Below are positions 14,501 to 24,789 of a DNA stretch of 64,000 nucleotides, piece after piece (position 1 is the first letter of the stretch; the number at the start of each line of letters is the position of its first letter). A program made the position numbers and the translations under genes. The DNA lies in NCBI GenBank assembly GCA_018105865.1, contig CM030840.1:10574294-10638293 (forward strand). The letters run 5' to 3'. The DNA is from Metaphire vulgaris. Lineage: Eukaryota; Annelida; Clitellata; Crassiclitellata; Megascolecidae. The notes under the pieces were generated by a model. That model worked only from the letters and a program-made list of their open reading frames with translations, was not told the origin of the DNA and did no database searches.

Positions 14501-17206
14501 TTCCAGACATCTACTACATTGCTAAATTGAAAAAGCACTGTTTGAACATTTCCGTGAATATGTCTTTAGCTGTTCATTTCTTGAAAAAATAGCTAGTTTT
14601 CAACCCCTTTAACGGGTACAACGTCTGAGACACGTCCACCGCCATCTTTCCTTAATCAGGCACAACATCAGGGACACATCCTGTAAGTTTCGTAGTGGTT
14701 TGTCAATCGGGCTCAACATATCAGATACGTCTTATGCTATAAATCACTTTAGTATTTATCCATTCGCTAGATGGCATCTATTTTTTAAACTAGTTTGGCT
14801 CTATGTGATAGGGAATATATATTCTTTTGGACCGAGGGGTCAGACCATGGGCTGCGTTGTGTAGAAAATGGCTTTGAGAAAACGACTTGTTCAGGTTAGA
14901 ATTGAATAATCTTTACCAAATGTTGACCGATTTTCAAACTTTTTTATTCTGTTCCACTGACATTCCTCTACAACTTTGCTGCCCACTCAAGTGGGGTTAA
15001 CACTGAAAAATTTTAGCTAATGAGCTTCAAAAATTTTTTTGGGAGGGGGTTCTATACTAGGTCGTAGAGTGGACCCTACCCCAATTTTTGGGGGTTGCAT
15101 GTATGGTTAGAAAGAGGAATAAAAAAAGCTAAACAATGGTGTATGCCACATCTTCTTAGCTCTCACATAGCGAGAGATATAGCAAATTTGCAAACTATAA
15201 AACTTTCACAAAATTCATCGCTAAGACTTATGTTCCGTCAAAGGGGTGTTCAGGTTAGAATTGCTATATCTAAAAGTTATCAAATGTTGACCGATTTTCA
15301 AACTTTTTGATTTATTTTGTTCCACTGACATTCCCCTACAACTCTGCTGCTCATCCAAATGGAGTTACAACTGAAAAATTTTAGCTACAGAGCTTCTACA
15401 AAATTTTTTGGAGGGGTTCTATTTTAGGCCGTAGATTGGACCTACCCCAATTTTTGTTGCTTTGCATGAATGTTTAGAAAGAGGATTAAAAAAGCTAAAC
15501 AATGGTGTATACCTTATCTTCTTAGCTCTTATATAGCCTGAGATAAAGCAAATTTTTAAAAATTAAAGCATTCTGTCTTGAAGAACGTTTTTCCCAAAAA
15601 TAAATCCCTGACACAGTGACGGCATCTAAAAATTTAAATCCTCGGTAAAGGGGTAAATGGCAAAGCACCAAAAATGAAATTCCTAAAATGACATTATACA
15701 AATAATAGCACTAAGCAACCAATTGTTTCAAAAAAGAACAATAAAATTAAAACCCAAGCTACAAATCTGGCAACAAGCAATGTATTTAAAACACTGAGAT
15801 AATTCATGAAGCAAAGTGTTTGAAATAGCTCCAATGCTACTACTATTATGCCTATCCAAATATACACAGAGCAAAGTCCAAAGCCCTGATTTATATACAC
15901 ACTGAGAACATGGTTGTCTTGCTTGGTAATAAAAGAGTATTGTCACTAGACTCACTGGCTTTATGCTTTCTCTTCAGCATCAGTGGATCTGCATTAGCAG
16001 CTGCCATCTACAAAAAAATCATCAAAATTATCAGAAAATAATAAATAGTATTATTCATTCTTGATAATGCCATAAGAACACATTGTATTCGGCATTAATG
16101 GCTGACAAGGAAAAAGGTCATCTTCTCATCACAAGCACAGAGGCCCAGGGAATGTCAGAGGGTCTGGCTGATCATGTTAAGTAATCAAGTAATCTTTTTT
16201 AAAAGGAGAGAAAAGCAAAAAACCAAGGTCATCAACACTTTTTCACAGTTGTTTGTTACGGGTAATGGTGTGGATCCGGAAAATTCTGGTTTGAAAAAGA
16301 CAGCACAAAAAAGGTCATCAAGTTTTTCACAGACTTGCTAGGTCAGGGGCCCATGACTATTTTTTGCACAGGGGTCCGCAACTTCTCTCGGTGGCCCTGA
16401 CTCTTCCATTTTTGCCTCATGCATTACATACATTAAGTTCATTTTCTATTTTCTATTTGTGGCTTCTATTATTTTCTAATACTGTATCATAGCTAAGTGC
16501 TATTCAGGCATTGCTGGTTGAGCTTTATTGAAAGCAGTCTCTAGTTTAATTCAATAGGTGGCACCACTGGCATTTGGTATTATGGAACTTCGATAGTTAT
16601 TACTGGATGTTCCAGGGTACAGCAGTCAGGAGCAAGGTTCGTTTCTTTAGGGTCAGGGTTTTGGTGTTAAGTCAGTAAAATGGGGTTTTATTGGAGGGTG
16701 ACCGGAAGATTCGGGACGGAAGATTCGGGACGGAAGATTCGGTACCGGAAAATTCGGTACCGGTCACGGAAGATTCGGTACCGTTGGGTGTGCGGGGACC
16801 GCTGGGGCTCATGCCATCTTATTGCCCCCCGTGGGGTGGGCGGATAAGACCGTTCTAACGCGGGGGAGGGAAATAATGGCGAGCTACGATAGTAATCGCA
16901 CGGTGGGTGGGAGCGGTCCGGGAGCTGTTGAATCGGGTCAATTTTCCCTCCGGAAACGGCCTAGCTTAAACCCTGCCTTGCTTTACATGTAAAACGTACA
17001 ACTGTAGCATATCTATCTATTTTGGGCCTTTTCTAGAAGGTCGCATTAAACAGCTCAAGTTCCCTGCACATATTGCGAGTTTAAAATCTGTTTACATCCA
17101 TTAAGTCGGTGGGAGGAGCAAAAGCGCGCCTGAACGCTGGGTGTCAGCTAATGACGCGCAACAGTTAAAGCGGACAAATACCAGCAGCAGGTGAGGCGTC
17201 ATCTTA

Positions 17207-17263
<57 letters not shown>

Positions 17264-20200
17264 ACTTCTTTAGCGCCATTGTAGTAGTACATCTGCACCA
17301 GTCGATGGTCGCTTCAGTGAATAATCGTAGTCGTGAATCATTGTCTGTGGTGAATCGAGGTTGTAATCCAAAGGTCAGTCCGTGTTTCCAGATTCCAGGT
17401 TAAGGCGGATATGCAGTCAGGAATAGATGTGTTTTAAGTCTAGACCTGAAGGTAGTAAGACAATCAGTTTGGCGGACCTGTACCGGCAGAGAATTCCAAA
17501 GTCTGAGTCCGGTAACAGAAAAAGCACGTTTTCCAGTAGTAGTCCTGCTATAGGGTATGTAAAGAGTAGTAGCATCAGATGACCTCGTTGAGTGCTGGTT
17601 GTCTTGAGCAGTCAGTAACGATCGGAGATACATTGGCTGATTTGTGTGGAGCGTCTTATGCACAATGAGACTTATCTTGAATTCAATTCTTTGTTTGACA
17701 GGTAGCCAATGAAATGATTTCAGGATCGGTGTGATGTGCTCATATTTGGCAGTTCCAGTGATAGCCCTGGCTAATGAATTTTGAATCCTTTGCAGGCGGT
17801 TTAAGTCAGATTTTGAAATTCCAGTATACAGTGAATTGCAATAGTCGAGACAACTCGATACCATCTTATGTGTATGTCGAACCGGTACCGAATTATCCGG
17901 TATCGAATCTTCCGGTATCGAATCTTCCGGTACCGAATCTTCCACAAGTAAAGTTTTGGTACCGAATTCTCCGGTACCGAATCTTCCGGTACCGAATCTT
18001 CCGGGAACCTTATTGGAGGCATGTCTAGACAAAGACATACAAACAAAATTATGGGAAAGGTTACTTTTATTAATAATTCTAAATGCTTTTTTGCATTAAG
18101 AATGTTAGTCTAAAATGGCTTTGGGGCATTTATGAACTAAAAGAATATGATAATTATTATAGGCAGTTGAATCTGTATTCTTGATGCTCTAATTAGTAAT
18201 ATGGTCCAGAATTGAAGTAAACAGAACTAATTCCAACAGAGACCCTCTCTGTTTTGGGTTGAGAATTTGCAACTGAGGCAGTGTATTCTAATGAATGCTT
18301 CAAAGCAAGCATAACGGGTAAACCAAAACACCAACAATTCACAAGTAGACATTAATTAAAGACACAGACTTAGTCATCTGGCAAAGCCCAAGTTTTGCAA
18401 GTGAAAAAAGAGTGAAGAAACAGAGGCAGAGGGTTGGAAATGAATGTAACAAGAGATGGAGTTAGAGAACATGTGTAAATATAGGGAATGATTGGAAAGA
18501 AGGAATACAAGAACTGAAACAGAGGCCAACCTAAAGCAAGCAACTGATGTTCAATAAATGTTCTCTATAATCACTAAACTCGACTACGGCAACGCCACCT
18601 TAGCAGGGCTCCCGAAACACCTCCTCGACAGACTCCAGAGTGTACTTCATGCGGCTGCACGCCTGATCCATCGATCAAGAAGTATGACCACATCACGCCA
18701 CTGTTGATCGACCTACACTGGCTCAGTCCCCGAGCTTAATAACGATAAGTTGGCAACCCTCGCTGCATCGGTGCCTGCACGACATCGCCCTCCTATCTCC
18801 GGTGCGAACTCCAGAGATCGGCTGACACAGACAGTAGAAGGCGCGCTGGATCTGGCTCTACTCAAGCACTCCTCGTGCACAAGACACGCTTGCCACTGCC
18901 GGCGACCGTGCCTTCCCGGTTACCGCAGCGAAAGCCTGGAATCGTCTTCCAGTCTGTGTTCAATCATCACCTTCTCTGGACATATTTAAGAAGCAACTGA
19001 AGACTTGGCTGTTTGAGATGAGCTATTCTGTTAAATCCTGACCTATACTATTCATGTACTTTGTAATGTGTTCAAGTAGTCTTTCTAGGATGATTCACCA
19101 CATAAATCCTAACTTTCAATAAATAAATAAAATAAATAAATATAAGAAGTTTGAGACAGATTCCAGACTTTTTTATTGCCATTGACTCCTGAAAACCATA
19201 ATTATTCTGACAAAATCAATGCTGCTCCAGAGCCTTAGCAAATAAAAACACCTACAACTTTTAACTCAATTGATGAATCATATAAATGCACTTTGCAGTA
19301 CTTTTTAGATCAAGAATAATCATCAACAGCTCACTGATTACTCTGATCTTGTGATTACCTTGACACGTATTGGTCTGTTCTTCCATACGTGACCTTGAAG
19401 CACTTCAAAAGCTTTCTGTCTGTCAGCCTCTGAACTACACAAGAAATTTAAGCCACAGCTGATAAGGAAATTCATTTGATAACCTTTTGCATAATCTTAA
19501 AAGTTCAAAAGTTACGACTATTGATAAAAAATTCCTGCACTAAATACTAACATATCCTGTAGCTACTTATTTTCCTGAAAAGAAATCACATAAAAATATT
19601 GAAAAGAAACTAAGTTCACAAGCAGCCAAATATTTTCATATATTTCACCTAAAACTGCAATGTGCAACATCAAAACAACATGTAAAAACAGTTGGAAAAC
19701 TTTTATTTAATTTTTTTCATAATTGCTAAAATTCTGTACATCCCAATTATTGTATCAAAATTTGTCTAAGTATGAACTTATCAAATACTGGCCACCAATC
19801 AAGTCTGAATACAAAAAAACTCAATAAAATTCAAGATAAACAATCAAATTTTAATATCATATAAACTAATGAATTGATCATTTTAAAAAATTAACTGAGA
19901 TCAAAACTGTTAAGCTATAGGTGTACTGAATGTAGGTGAGTAAGCGTGCATCCATTACCAGTAATCAACCCAAAAGCACAACGCTCTGCAGTTTGCAAAC
20001 AGTAGCATAAGGTCTATCCTATGCTGGTTCATCAATGTCAAACAGCTATGAAGTACTGGTTCAAAACATTTCCCACTTTAGGCACAATTTCAATGCAAAG
20101 CATTCTCCATTTTATGTCCACTTCCATATTTCACTATATTTCTCTTTCTACATCACCCACTGAATTCTACTATGACTGACATATTCAAATGATTAGCAGT

Positions 20201-22393
20201 GTTGGCTGGTCCAATGTGGGCGCCTTTCCTGGCCAAAAGTGGTCTCAATTATTAAAACAAAACTTTTGTACAGTGTACAATTTTACCACATTACAATGTA
20301 TATATTACATTACATCTTCTTCTTTTTCTTCTTTAAGTGCCTTGTATTGCTACGTCGGCGACCATGGATTTCCCACTCTTCTCTGTTTCTGGTTTTTCTT
20401 ATCAGTTCAACGTTGTCTTTAGCTCTTATTGCTTCTCTTAGGCTGTCTGTATACTTTATTCGTTGTCTTCCATTGTCTTTAGCTCTTATTGCTTCTCTTA
20501 GACTTAGGCTATCTGTATACTTTATTCGTTCTCTTGCTCTTTTACCCTCTATTTTTTTCTGTTATGACTAGATTTTCCAATCCATCCTTTCTAATTAGAT
20601 GTCTGAAAAATCCCAACTGTTGCTTTCTTATTGTTTGTAGCAGTTTTCTTTTTACACAAAATGCATTTAGTACTTCCTCGTTTGTTATTTTTTCTGTCCA
20701 TGAAATTTTTTGCATACGTCTGAGAAACCACATCTCTGCAGCTTAGCAAGGCACTTTCAAGGCACTTAAAGAAGAAAAAGAAGAAGATGTAATGTAATAT
20801 ATACATTAGTTTCCTTTCCGTTGTTTTTGTCAGTGACCATGTTTCTGACCCACACATCAGAACTGCCCAAGCATAACTCTGAAGAATTCTGAGCCATGTT
20901 GTTGTGTAATGTGTTTATTTGTGAGGATCTTTTTAAGTTGTGTGAAGGCTGTCTTTGTCATTCCTATTCTATACATTACATCACAATATGTATATTAGAA
21001 CCAAAATAATTTTTCAAACTGTCAAATATTGATTTGGAGAATTTGGTAAATGGAGAAACAAAATTTCAAAGGTCACACTCACTGTAAAAGAGAAATTTAC
21101 ATACATACAAGAAAACAAATGCAATATATTAAACCAGATTGCTACAAATAATAAAGAAACAAACAAAAACTAACCGAAAGGTAACAAATGCAAAGTGACC
21201 GCAATCAACAGACTTAATCTTGCAAGGACTAAGTCCCATGAAAACCAATTTCTTTCGAAGTTGCTAAACACACAAAGGATCTGTATAAGTACACCACTGT
21301 CAACAAGAGGACTGTGCTCTCAGTATATAATCAAATATTTTTAAATATGTAAAATCTATGCATTCAAGATAACTCATTTTCACAAAGTGAGTTTACATTT
21401 AACATCAACCTTGGGTCTAAGCAGACAATGAACTGCACTTTGCATATTTACATGGGTAGTATATACAATTAATTAATTATCGTAACTCTTGGTTACAGAA
21501 GAAGAAGAACCATAGAACATAAGACAAGAACACAAAGATCATGAGTATGATAAGCTGAACATTTTAAATCCTTAAATACATTGTTGCAGATTAATATAGT
21601 AATAAGGAGTACATTTATCATTAATAGAAAATAATGCATATTGAAATAAATATGATGATTCATAAATTATTTTAATATAAGAGCCTGCTAAAAGAGTCAT
21701 TTTTCATTATTAATTATACTTAAAATTAATATAACACTGAAAACACAGCTAATGGAAAGTACATAGTGTATCTATAACCAGGTATCTAATATTACTTATA
21801 ACAGAATCAGAATTAAAAACAATGTTTCTGCTAGAAGGTATCTTATTAATTTTGATTATAGGTTAAAGGTAAACAAATTGATAGAAACAGACAGGTCTAT
21901 TTCAGTTTATTAATCTATTGACTATAAACCAGTTGATTGAGTTATCAATTTAATTAGCTAATGAGGAAATGTTTAACCTTTTAAAAAATATATTTACATT
22001 AGTTGTGCCACAAGAGAGAGATTTATTACTTACTGCTATGCCGAATCTCTTTGGTAGATTTACCAATTCAACTTTGTAGATTTCAGATGAAAAATCTCCC
22101 CGGTTCAAATATCCATATGGGTCAATTATCTCCCCTGATTCACCACCCTCTAAAGAAACCTGCTCTCCTGATTTGTCTGCTTCATATGTTTCCTCTTCAA
22201 AGAAGTCATTGCTCTTATTAGTTCCAGTAACAGTTATCACTGAATCTTTGCCAACTGGTCCAACACCACTGCAGTCAACTGTGCTATGTTCCTGTTCTCT
22301 TAGTGTCTCATCAATGATGACATCTATGCAACTGGCCTGGTGATAATCTGTTTCAGAAGAATTTTCCATTGTTCTTGTATTGTGAGATAACAT
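2543..22393 (-). CDS. TRMT2A: TRMT2A, tRNA (uracil-5-)-methyltransferase homolog A (3' end off window)
   Basis: This family is a SAM-dependent enzyme that makes 5-methyluridine in tRNA (U54 in the T loop). Exons, 5' to 3': 22034-22419 (ATG at 22393; a second in-frame ATG at 22369), 21175-21263, 19359-19434, 15956-16007, 13880-13952, 13472-13526, 11834-11928, 11221-11269, 10697-10760, 9445-9551, 8730-8879, 8139-8254, 6755-6793, 5381-5441, 3848-3969, 2864-2939, 2543-2659. The RRM lies in the first three exons (FSSEIYKVELVNLP, FMGLSPCKIKS, FAFVTFR, VWKNRPIRVK). Then come TPLWTIPYEDQLK, GYRNKCEFTVG, DNTVGFRLGSYKDG, RISPLAFFQ, the SAM motif LLDICCGTGTIGLTMAK, VIGIELSHQAVDDAK and VVDPPRAGL. The catalytic-Cys exon (VSCNP region) and the stop are beyond position 1. 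All splice sites are GT-AG and phase-compatible, except a GC donor after 11834 and a one-base frame conflict between exons 6755-6793 and 5381-5441. The first listed exon has an AG acceptor at 22420-22421, so a non-coding 5' exon lies upstream. Confidence 0.95.
4725..5075. mobile_element. degraded hAT-like MITE
   Basis: The left end resembles the widespread hAT terminus (ATTCTCAAATCGTGGTCTGC). The right end is an inverted, diverged version with GGGGTCCGTAGGCTG. A 24-base unit, CGGTCAGTAAAGGTCTACAA plus GGG, is tandemly duplicated at about 4992-5042. No convincing target duplication survives. Confidence 0.4.
7085..8030 (+). mobile_element. RTE-like LINE fragment, endonuclease end plus linker, split by (AC)n
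   Basis: Broken plus-strand coding matches the apurinic endonuclease domain (NIQLLMGDFDAQLGS; WNSTDGHSPSNRPQ corresponds to the WTSPDG..NQID block). It continues to HLKSVKDEAKRWKEHLSYY, the linker that precedes the reverse transcriptase. There are several stops and frameshifts. An (AC)n tract at 7252-7328 sits inside the endonuclease section. It lies in the TRMT2A intron between exons 8139-8254 and 6755-6793. Confidence 0.7.
7252..7328. repeat. (AC)n microsatellite with ACGC lead-in
   Basis: A pure CA run preceded by several ACGC units. The Cys/Val-repeat ORF across it is an artefact. Confidence 0.95.
9060..9334. mobile_element. hAT-like MITE, 275 bp
   Basis: TIRs are CAGGGGTTAAATT and, inverted, CAGTGGTTAAATT. 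The flanking 8-mers are ACTCTACG (9052-9059) and ACTCTACA (9335-9342), a 7/8 target duplication. The subterminal part repeats GATCCGGAACGTC / GATCTGGGACGTC / GATCCAGAAGGTC-like units. It is non-coding and lies in the TRMT2A intron before exon 8730-8879. Confidence 0.8.
9905..10635 (+). mobile_element. RTE-like LINE 3' end with (ATG)n tail, frameshifted
   Basis: The plus-strand ORF reads from the post-YADD part of the reverse transcriptase (LEQVTQCCYLGSLITEDSRC, EAFEMWIWRRMENIKWTDKK, TNDEVL). It then shifts frame into IRTIKKRQRNWSGHVLRG and a basic end (KRRPRKMLLDWM). It terminates in an (ATG)n tail at 10611-10633, typical of a 5'-truncated target-primed insertion. It lies 60 bases from TRMT2A exon 10697-10760. 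Confidence 0.8.
11444..11558. repeat. (GA)n microsatellite, imperfect
   Basis: AG dinucleotides with interspersed ACAG and AAGA units over about 115 bases, in a TRMT2A intron. Confidence 0.95.
12110..12840 (-). mobile_element. RTE-like LINE 3' end, minus strand
   Basis: One near-intact minus-strand ORF (12144-12668) encodes the C-terminal reverse-transcriptase region: IPVSTKVRLMRSMVWPVATY, GCESRTIMKEDEWRMQAFE, KRKLKYWGHIM, GSRKRGRPRKKWEDNIKEW. A frame-broken upstream part reads QSTVLEQVNTFPYLGSVIAD. It is a 5'-truncated copy in a TRMT2A intron and lies in the same transcriptional sense as that gene. Confidence 0.8.
13110..13250 (+). mobile_element. CR1/L2-like LINE 3' tail
   Basis: A short LKTHLFNTGYELCQ-type C-terminus is followed by a stop. 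The LINE 3' UTR signature CTGCACTATATAAAGTGTCA follows, and then AATAAAATAA repeats. Confidence 0.6.
14604..15653. mobile_element. piggyBac-like element with internal tandem duplication, copy 1
   Basis: Inverted ends are CCCCTTTAACGGG and CCCCTTTACCGAGG. Flanking tetramers TCAA and TAAA look like decayed TTAA. The interior holds two direct copies of a roughly 330-base block (about 14890-15185 and 15240-15545). Shared phrases include ATGTTGACCGATTTTCAAAC, GAAAAATTTTAGCTA and AAAGCTAAACAATGGTGTAT. The block is related, in opposite orientation, to that of the element at 35735-36774. Confidence 0.65.
16698..18009. mobile_element. 1.3-kb transposon with inverted arrays of a 15-bp repeat; contains a nested LINE
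   Basis: The left end carries about six copies of GGAAGATTCGGTACC-type units (16703-16783). The right end carries about eight copies in inverted orientation (17880-18004). TTATTGGAGG occurs directly outside both ends (16688-16697, 18010-18019), a perfect direct repeat. If the last GG is counted as element, the target duplication is 8 bp (TTATTGGA) and the TIRs begin GG. Positions 16790-17200 are GC-rich and unrecognised. A minus-strand LINE tail occupies 17205-17880. No transposase is visible, so the element is non-autonomous. Confidence 0.75.
17205..17880 (-). mobile_element. CR1/L2-like LINE, 5'-truncated, with (TAC)n tail
   Basis: The minus strand encodes the end of the reverse-transcriptase ORF: LDYCNSLYTGISKSDLNRLQ, RIQNSLARAITGT, HITPILKSFHWLPVKQRIEF, GLRLWNSLPVQVRQ, RSRLKTHLFLTAYPP, then a stop at about 17400. 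It is followed by a 3' UTR ending in GGCGCTAAAGAAGTC and a (TAC)n tail (complement of the GTA run at 17207-17262). It is nested in the element at 16698-18009. Confidence 0.8.
18580..19140 (+). mobile_element. CR1/L2-like LINE 3' end, frame-broken
   Basis: The plus strand shows LDYGNATLAGLPKHLLDRLQ and HAAARLIHRSRS in one frame, with later blocks (KAWNRLPVCVQSSPSLDIFK-like, then LKTWLFEMSYSVKS) in other frames. An A-rich AATAAATAAA tail closes the copy at about 19138. It is in the TRMT2A intron between exons 19359-19434 and 15956-16007. Confidence 0.7.
20295..20885 (-). mobile_element. RTE-like LINE 3' end with an inverted copy of its own tail inside the ORF
   Basis: Minus-strand coding reads MCGSETWSLTKTTERKL, is interrupted at about 20753-20808, and resumes as EMWFLRRMQKISWTEKITNE and QLGFFRHLIRKDGLENLVI. 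The interruption is about 50 bases nearly identical, in inverted orientation, to the element's 3' tail at 20295-20345 (ATTACATTACATCTTCTTC, CTTCTTTAAGTGCCTTG). Confidence 0.75.
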
Positions 22394-22599
22394 GCAACAA
22401 GGAATAACTGGCAACAGACCTGCAAGAAACCCATTTTTCTCATGAATTCATTTATTCTAAAATTGCAAACAGCAAAGCAAATCAAAACTGGCATTAGAGT
22501 GTTTAAAAAGTTGTGGCTGCAGCAACAGCCGACACACAAATAGATCAGATGTACTAGACAGCTCATCAGTTATTTCATGAATCTTAGTGCCAATTGAAG

Positions 22600-22835
22600 A
22601 TGCTAGGAGAAAGATGCTAGGAGAAAGATCGGTCACCCGAGGCAATCCAATCTTATGGAACGCCCTTCCAGACTTTGTCACTAACTCGACAACCGACAAG
22701 CAGTTCGTTAAGAATCTGAAGACACACTTGTTCAAAGCGTTGTTTGACTGCTAACTTTATGTTGTGACGCACTCTTGATTTAGGCTTAGGCCTTGTTATA
22801 GGGCTATATAAATTGTCTGAAATAATAATAATAAT
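22600..22835 (+). mobile_element. CR1/L2-like LINE 3' tail
   Basis: The plus strand reads NALPDFVTNSTTDKQFVKNL and KTHLFKALFDC, then a stop, the GGGCTATATAAATTG signature and an (AAT)n tail. It lies just upstream of the first resolved TRMT2A exon. Confidence 0.7.
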
Positions 22836-22927
22836 AACAATAATAATTGCACTACAAATTATGACAGAACCATCAAATGAATGCAGTATATATCATCAAT
22901 GAATATCCAATATATTAAAAAGGTAAA

Positions 22928-23218
22928 GATAAAGGTTCGCCCATATTTGATTTCGAGCTTCGGGCCTGGCGCTGATCTCCGGTGTCAGGCAAGCAGCGAC
23001 GCAGGTGGCTAAAGCAATTAATCAAGAGTAGTTTGCCATTGCTTTCTCTAGACCTGTGTTTTACCTTCACAGCCACAGCTGCTACTCAGTTACCACCGCC
23101 CTCTAGCGAATGAAGGCTGAATCGACCTTAGGGGCTCCTGTGGTGTTGAACCCGTTCCGTCATTGTGCCTGTCTAGCGTGTTACCAATCTGCCATCTTCC
23201 CACCCCCATCCAGTATAT
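22928..23218 (-). mobile_element. tRNA-headed SINE, copy 1
   Basis: On the minus strand a tRNA-like head carries a box A (TGGCAGATTGG) and a box B (GGTTCAACAC). It is followed by GGAGCCCCTAAGGTCGA and then a body containing GGTCTAGAGAAAGCAATGGC and CACCTGCGTCGCTGCTTGCC. The body is shared with the 5S-headed copy at 48010-48335. Confidence 0.75.
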
Positions 23219-23360
23219 TAAGCATAACAAAATCAATCAAACCACCAATAAAATTAACTTGGCTGTGCATAAAATGCACAACTGTGTAACCACCCAATGT
23301 GCAACTGAGCAGGAGTACACTGCAAATTGTGTCACCATAGTGGAGTCTGAAACAGGCAAG

Positions 23361-23362
<2 letters not shown>

Positions 23363-23394
<32 letters not shown>
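23363..23394. repeat. (CA)n microsatellite
   Basis: About sixteen CA units. Confidence 0.9.
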
Positions 23395-23395
<1 letters not shown>

Positions 23396-23399
23396 CTGG

Positions 23400-24785
23400 A
23401 CAGAATGGCTGCTGTCATAATTGCTATCTCAAAGATTGACTTGCTGGGGCATTAGAGGTCAAGCCGCTCCACTAGTTAAGTGGGGGTAAATAAATGCTGG
23501 CTCTTACCCACCCAACATCACTGCCTTTTTAATAAAAAAACTACCCCAGAGCCATATTTCTGCCCCATGATCATATGGTTTGGACAACTTTTTTTATTAT
23601 GCCACAGAACATTAGTAAAAAAATATAAAATTTTTGGAGAGATGATCAGGTCTTTTTGGAGTAACGCTGTCAAAAGCTGTCAGTTACCTGTCCAAATTTT
23701 GTATGGGTACCCAGCTACCTGAAATAGCATAATCTCCATTGTGGTCTCTTATCTATACGCCCAACTAAATAACAACACTCCCTCCCCAGGCCTTGCAAAT
23801 AATGACGGGCCACCTCAACTGCTGTCACACTCTCCCTCCTGTCATTGTAACTAAAGATTCTATCAAGGACAAGTGACATAATGGGGTCACATTCCCCCTC
23901 TGGGTGCTGCAGCTAATGATTCTACCCTGAGATGCAACGAACGGAGGGGGAGCATGACATAAGGGTCATGGTTTCTACAGGTACCCATACCCAATTTTAC
24001 TGCCCGGATAATAGGACTTCAATGGCTACCCATTGACAACCCTACTTGGGAGGCCCAGCCACGCTTACTCCATCTATGTCGCTTTGAATGTTCAAAATAT
24101 GGACTTGACATCTCAACATGACTAACAAAGAACACATTGTATTCGGCATTAATGGCTGCAAGCATATTAATCAGATAATTATCCAATGTTCTTGCTTCAT
24201 ACACTCCTGTTCTTGCTATCCTGCCCTCTATCAATAAACACTCTATCATCGTGGTGCAGCTGTCTTGTCGGGTACTAGTCACAGTTGTCCCTCTTAGTGG
24301 CTACATTAATATATTCAACTGAATATTTACACTAAAACGTCAGCATACAGCGGTCACACACGTCTAGCCATTCATCTGGTCAACTTAATAGCGGGGGGAG
24401 GGGACGACGAGTTTAACCGTTGCAGTTAGGAGAGACACTGGTTCTGGCCGTAGATCGCCCTACGGATACATCGAAAGCTTCTGAAGGCTATCTAATAAGA
24501 TTTCCAGCGTCACTGAAATACACGTCCATCGATTATACAGATGGAGATTTCGCAGTTTTGCAGCCGATCGATATAATATGCTGTATGACATTTCAGAGCC
24601 ATCTATCGTTACTTCGTTCAAAAAAGAATCAACATCGATTCATCGCAAATCAATATTTAGTATTAAGCTTGGAGGTATTAAGGATATTTGATTTTAACAA
24701 CTATATCGTCGATATTTCAAGGTTTTGCTATTGGTAAAGTGCATATCATAATATAAATGTGTATAATTCAAATCTATGGTAAAGT
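23400..24785. other. unassigned spacer upstream of TRMT2A
   Basis: No conserved coding was recognised. A minus-strand ORF of 87 codons at 24019-24282 shares a stretch of about 28 bases (ACACATTGTATTCGGCATTA and flanks) with 16075-16105, so it is probably repeat-derived. A plus ORF at 24420-24737 has no recognisable domain. The non-coding first exon of TRMT2A may lie here but cannot be placed. Confidence 0.4.
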
Positions 24786-24789
24786 GTAC

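Noticed and set aside
17101..17403. Poly-Tyr and poly-Val ORFs
   Set aside because: They are translations of the (GTA)n microsatellite.
24420..24737. 105-aa plus-strand ORF as a gene
   Set aside because: It has no recognisable domain, no splice context and no homologue that I can name. Length alone is weak evidence in AT-rich spacer DNA.
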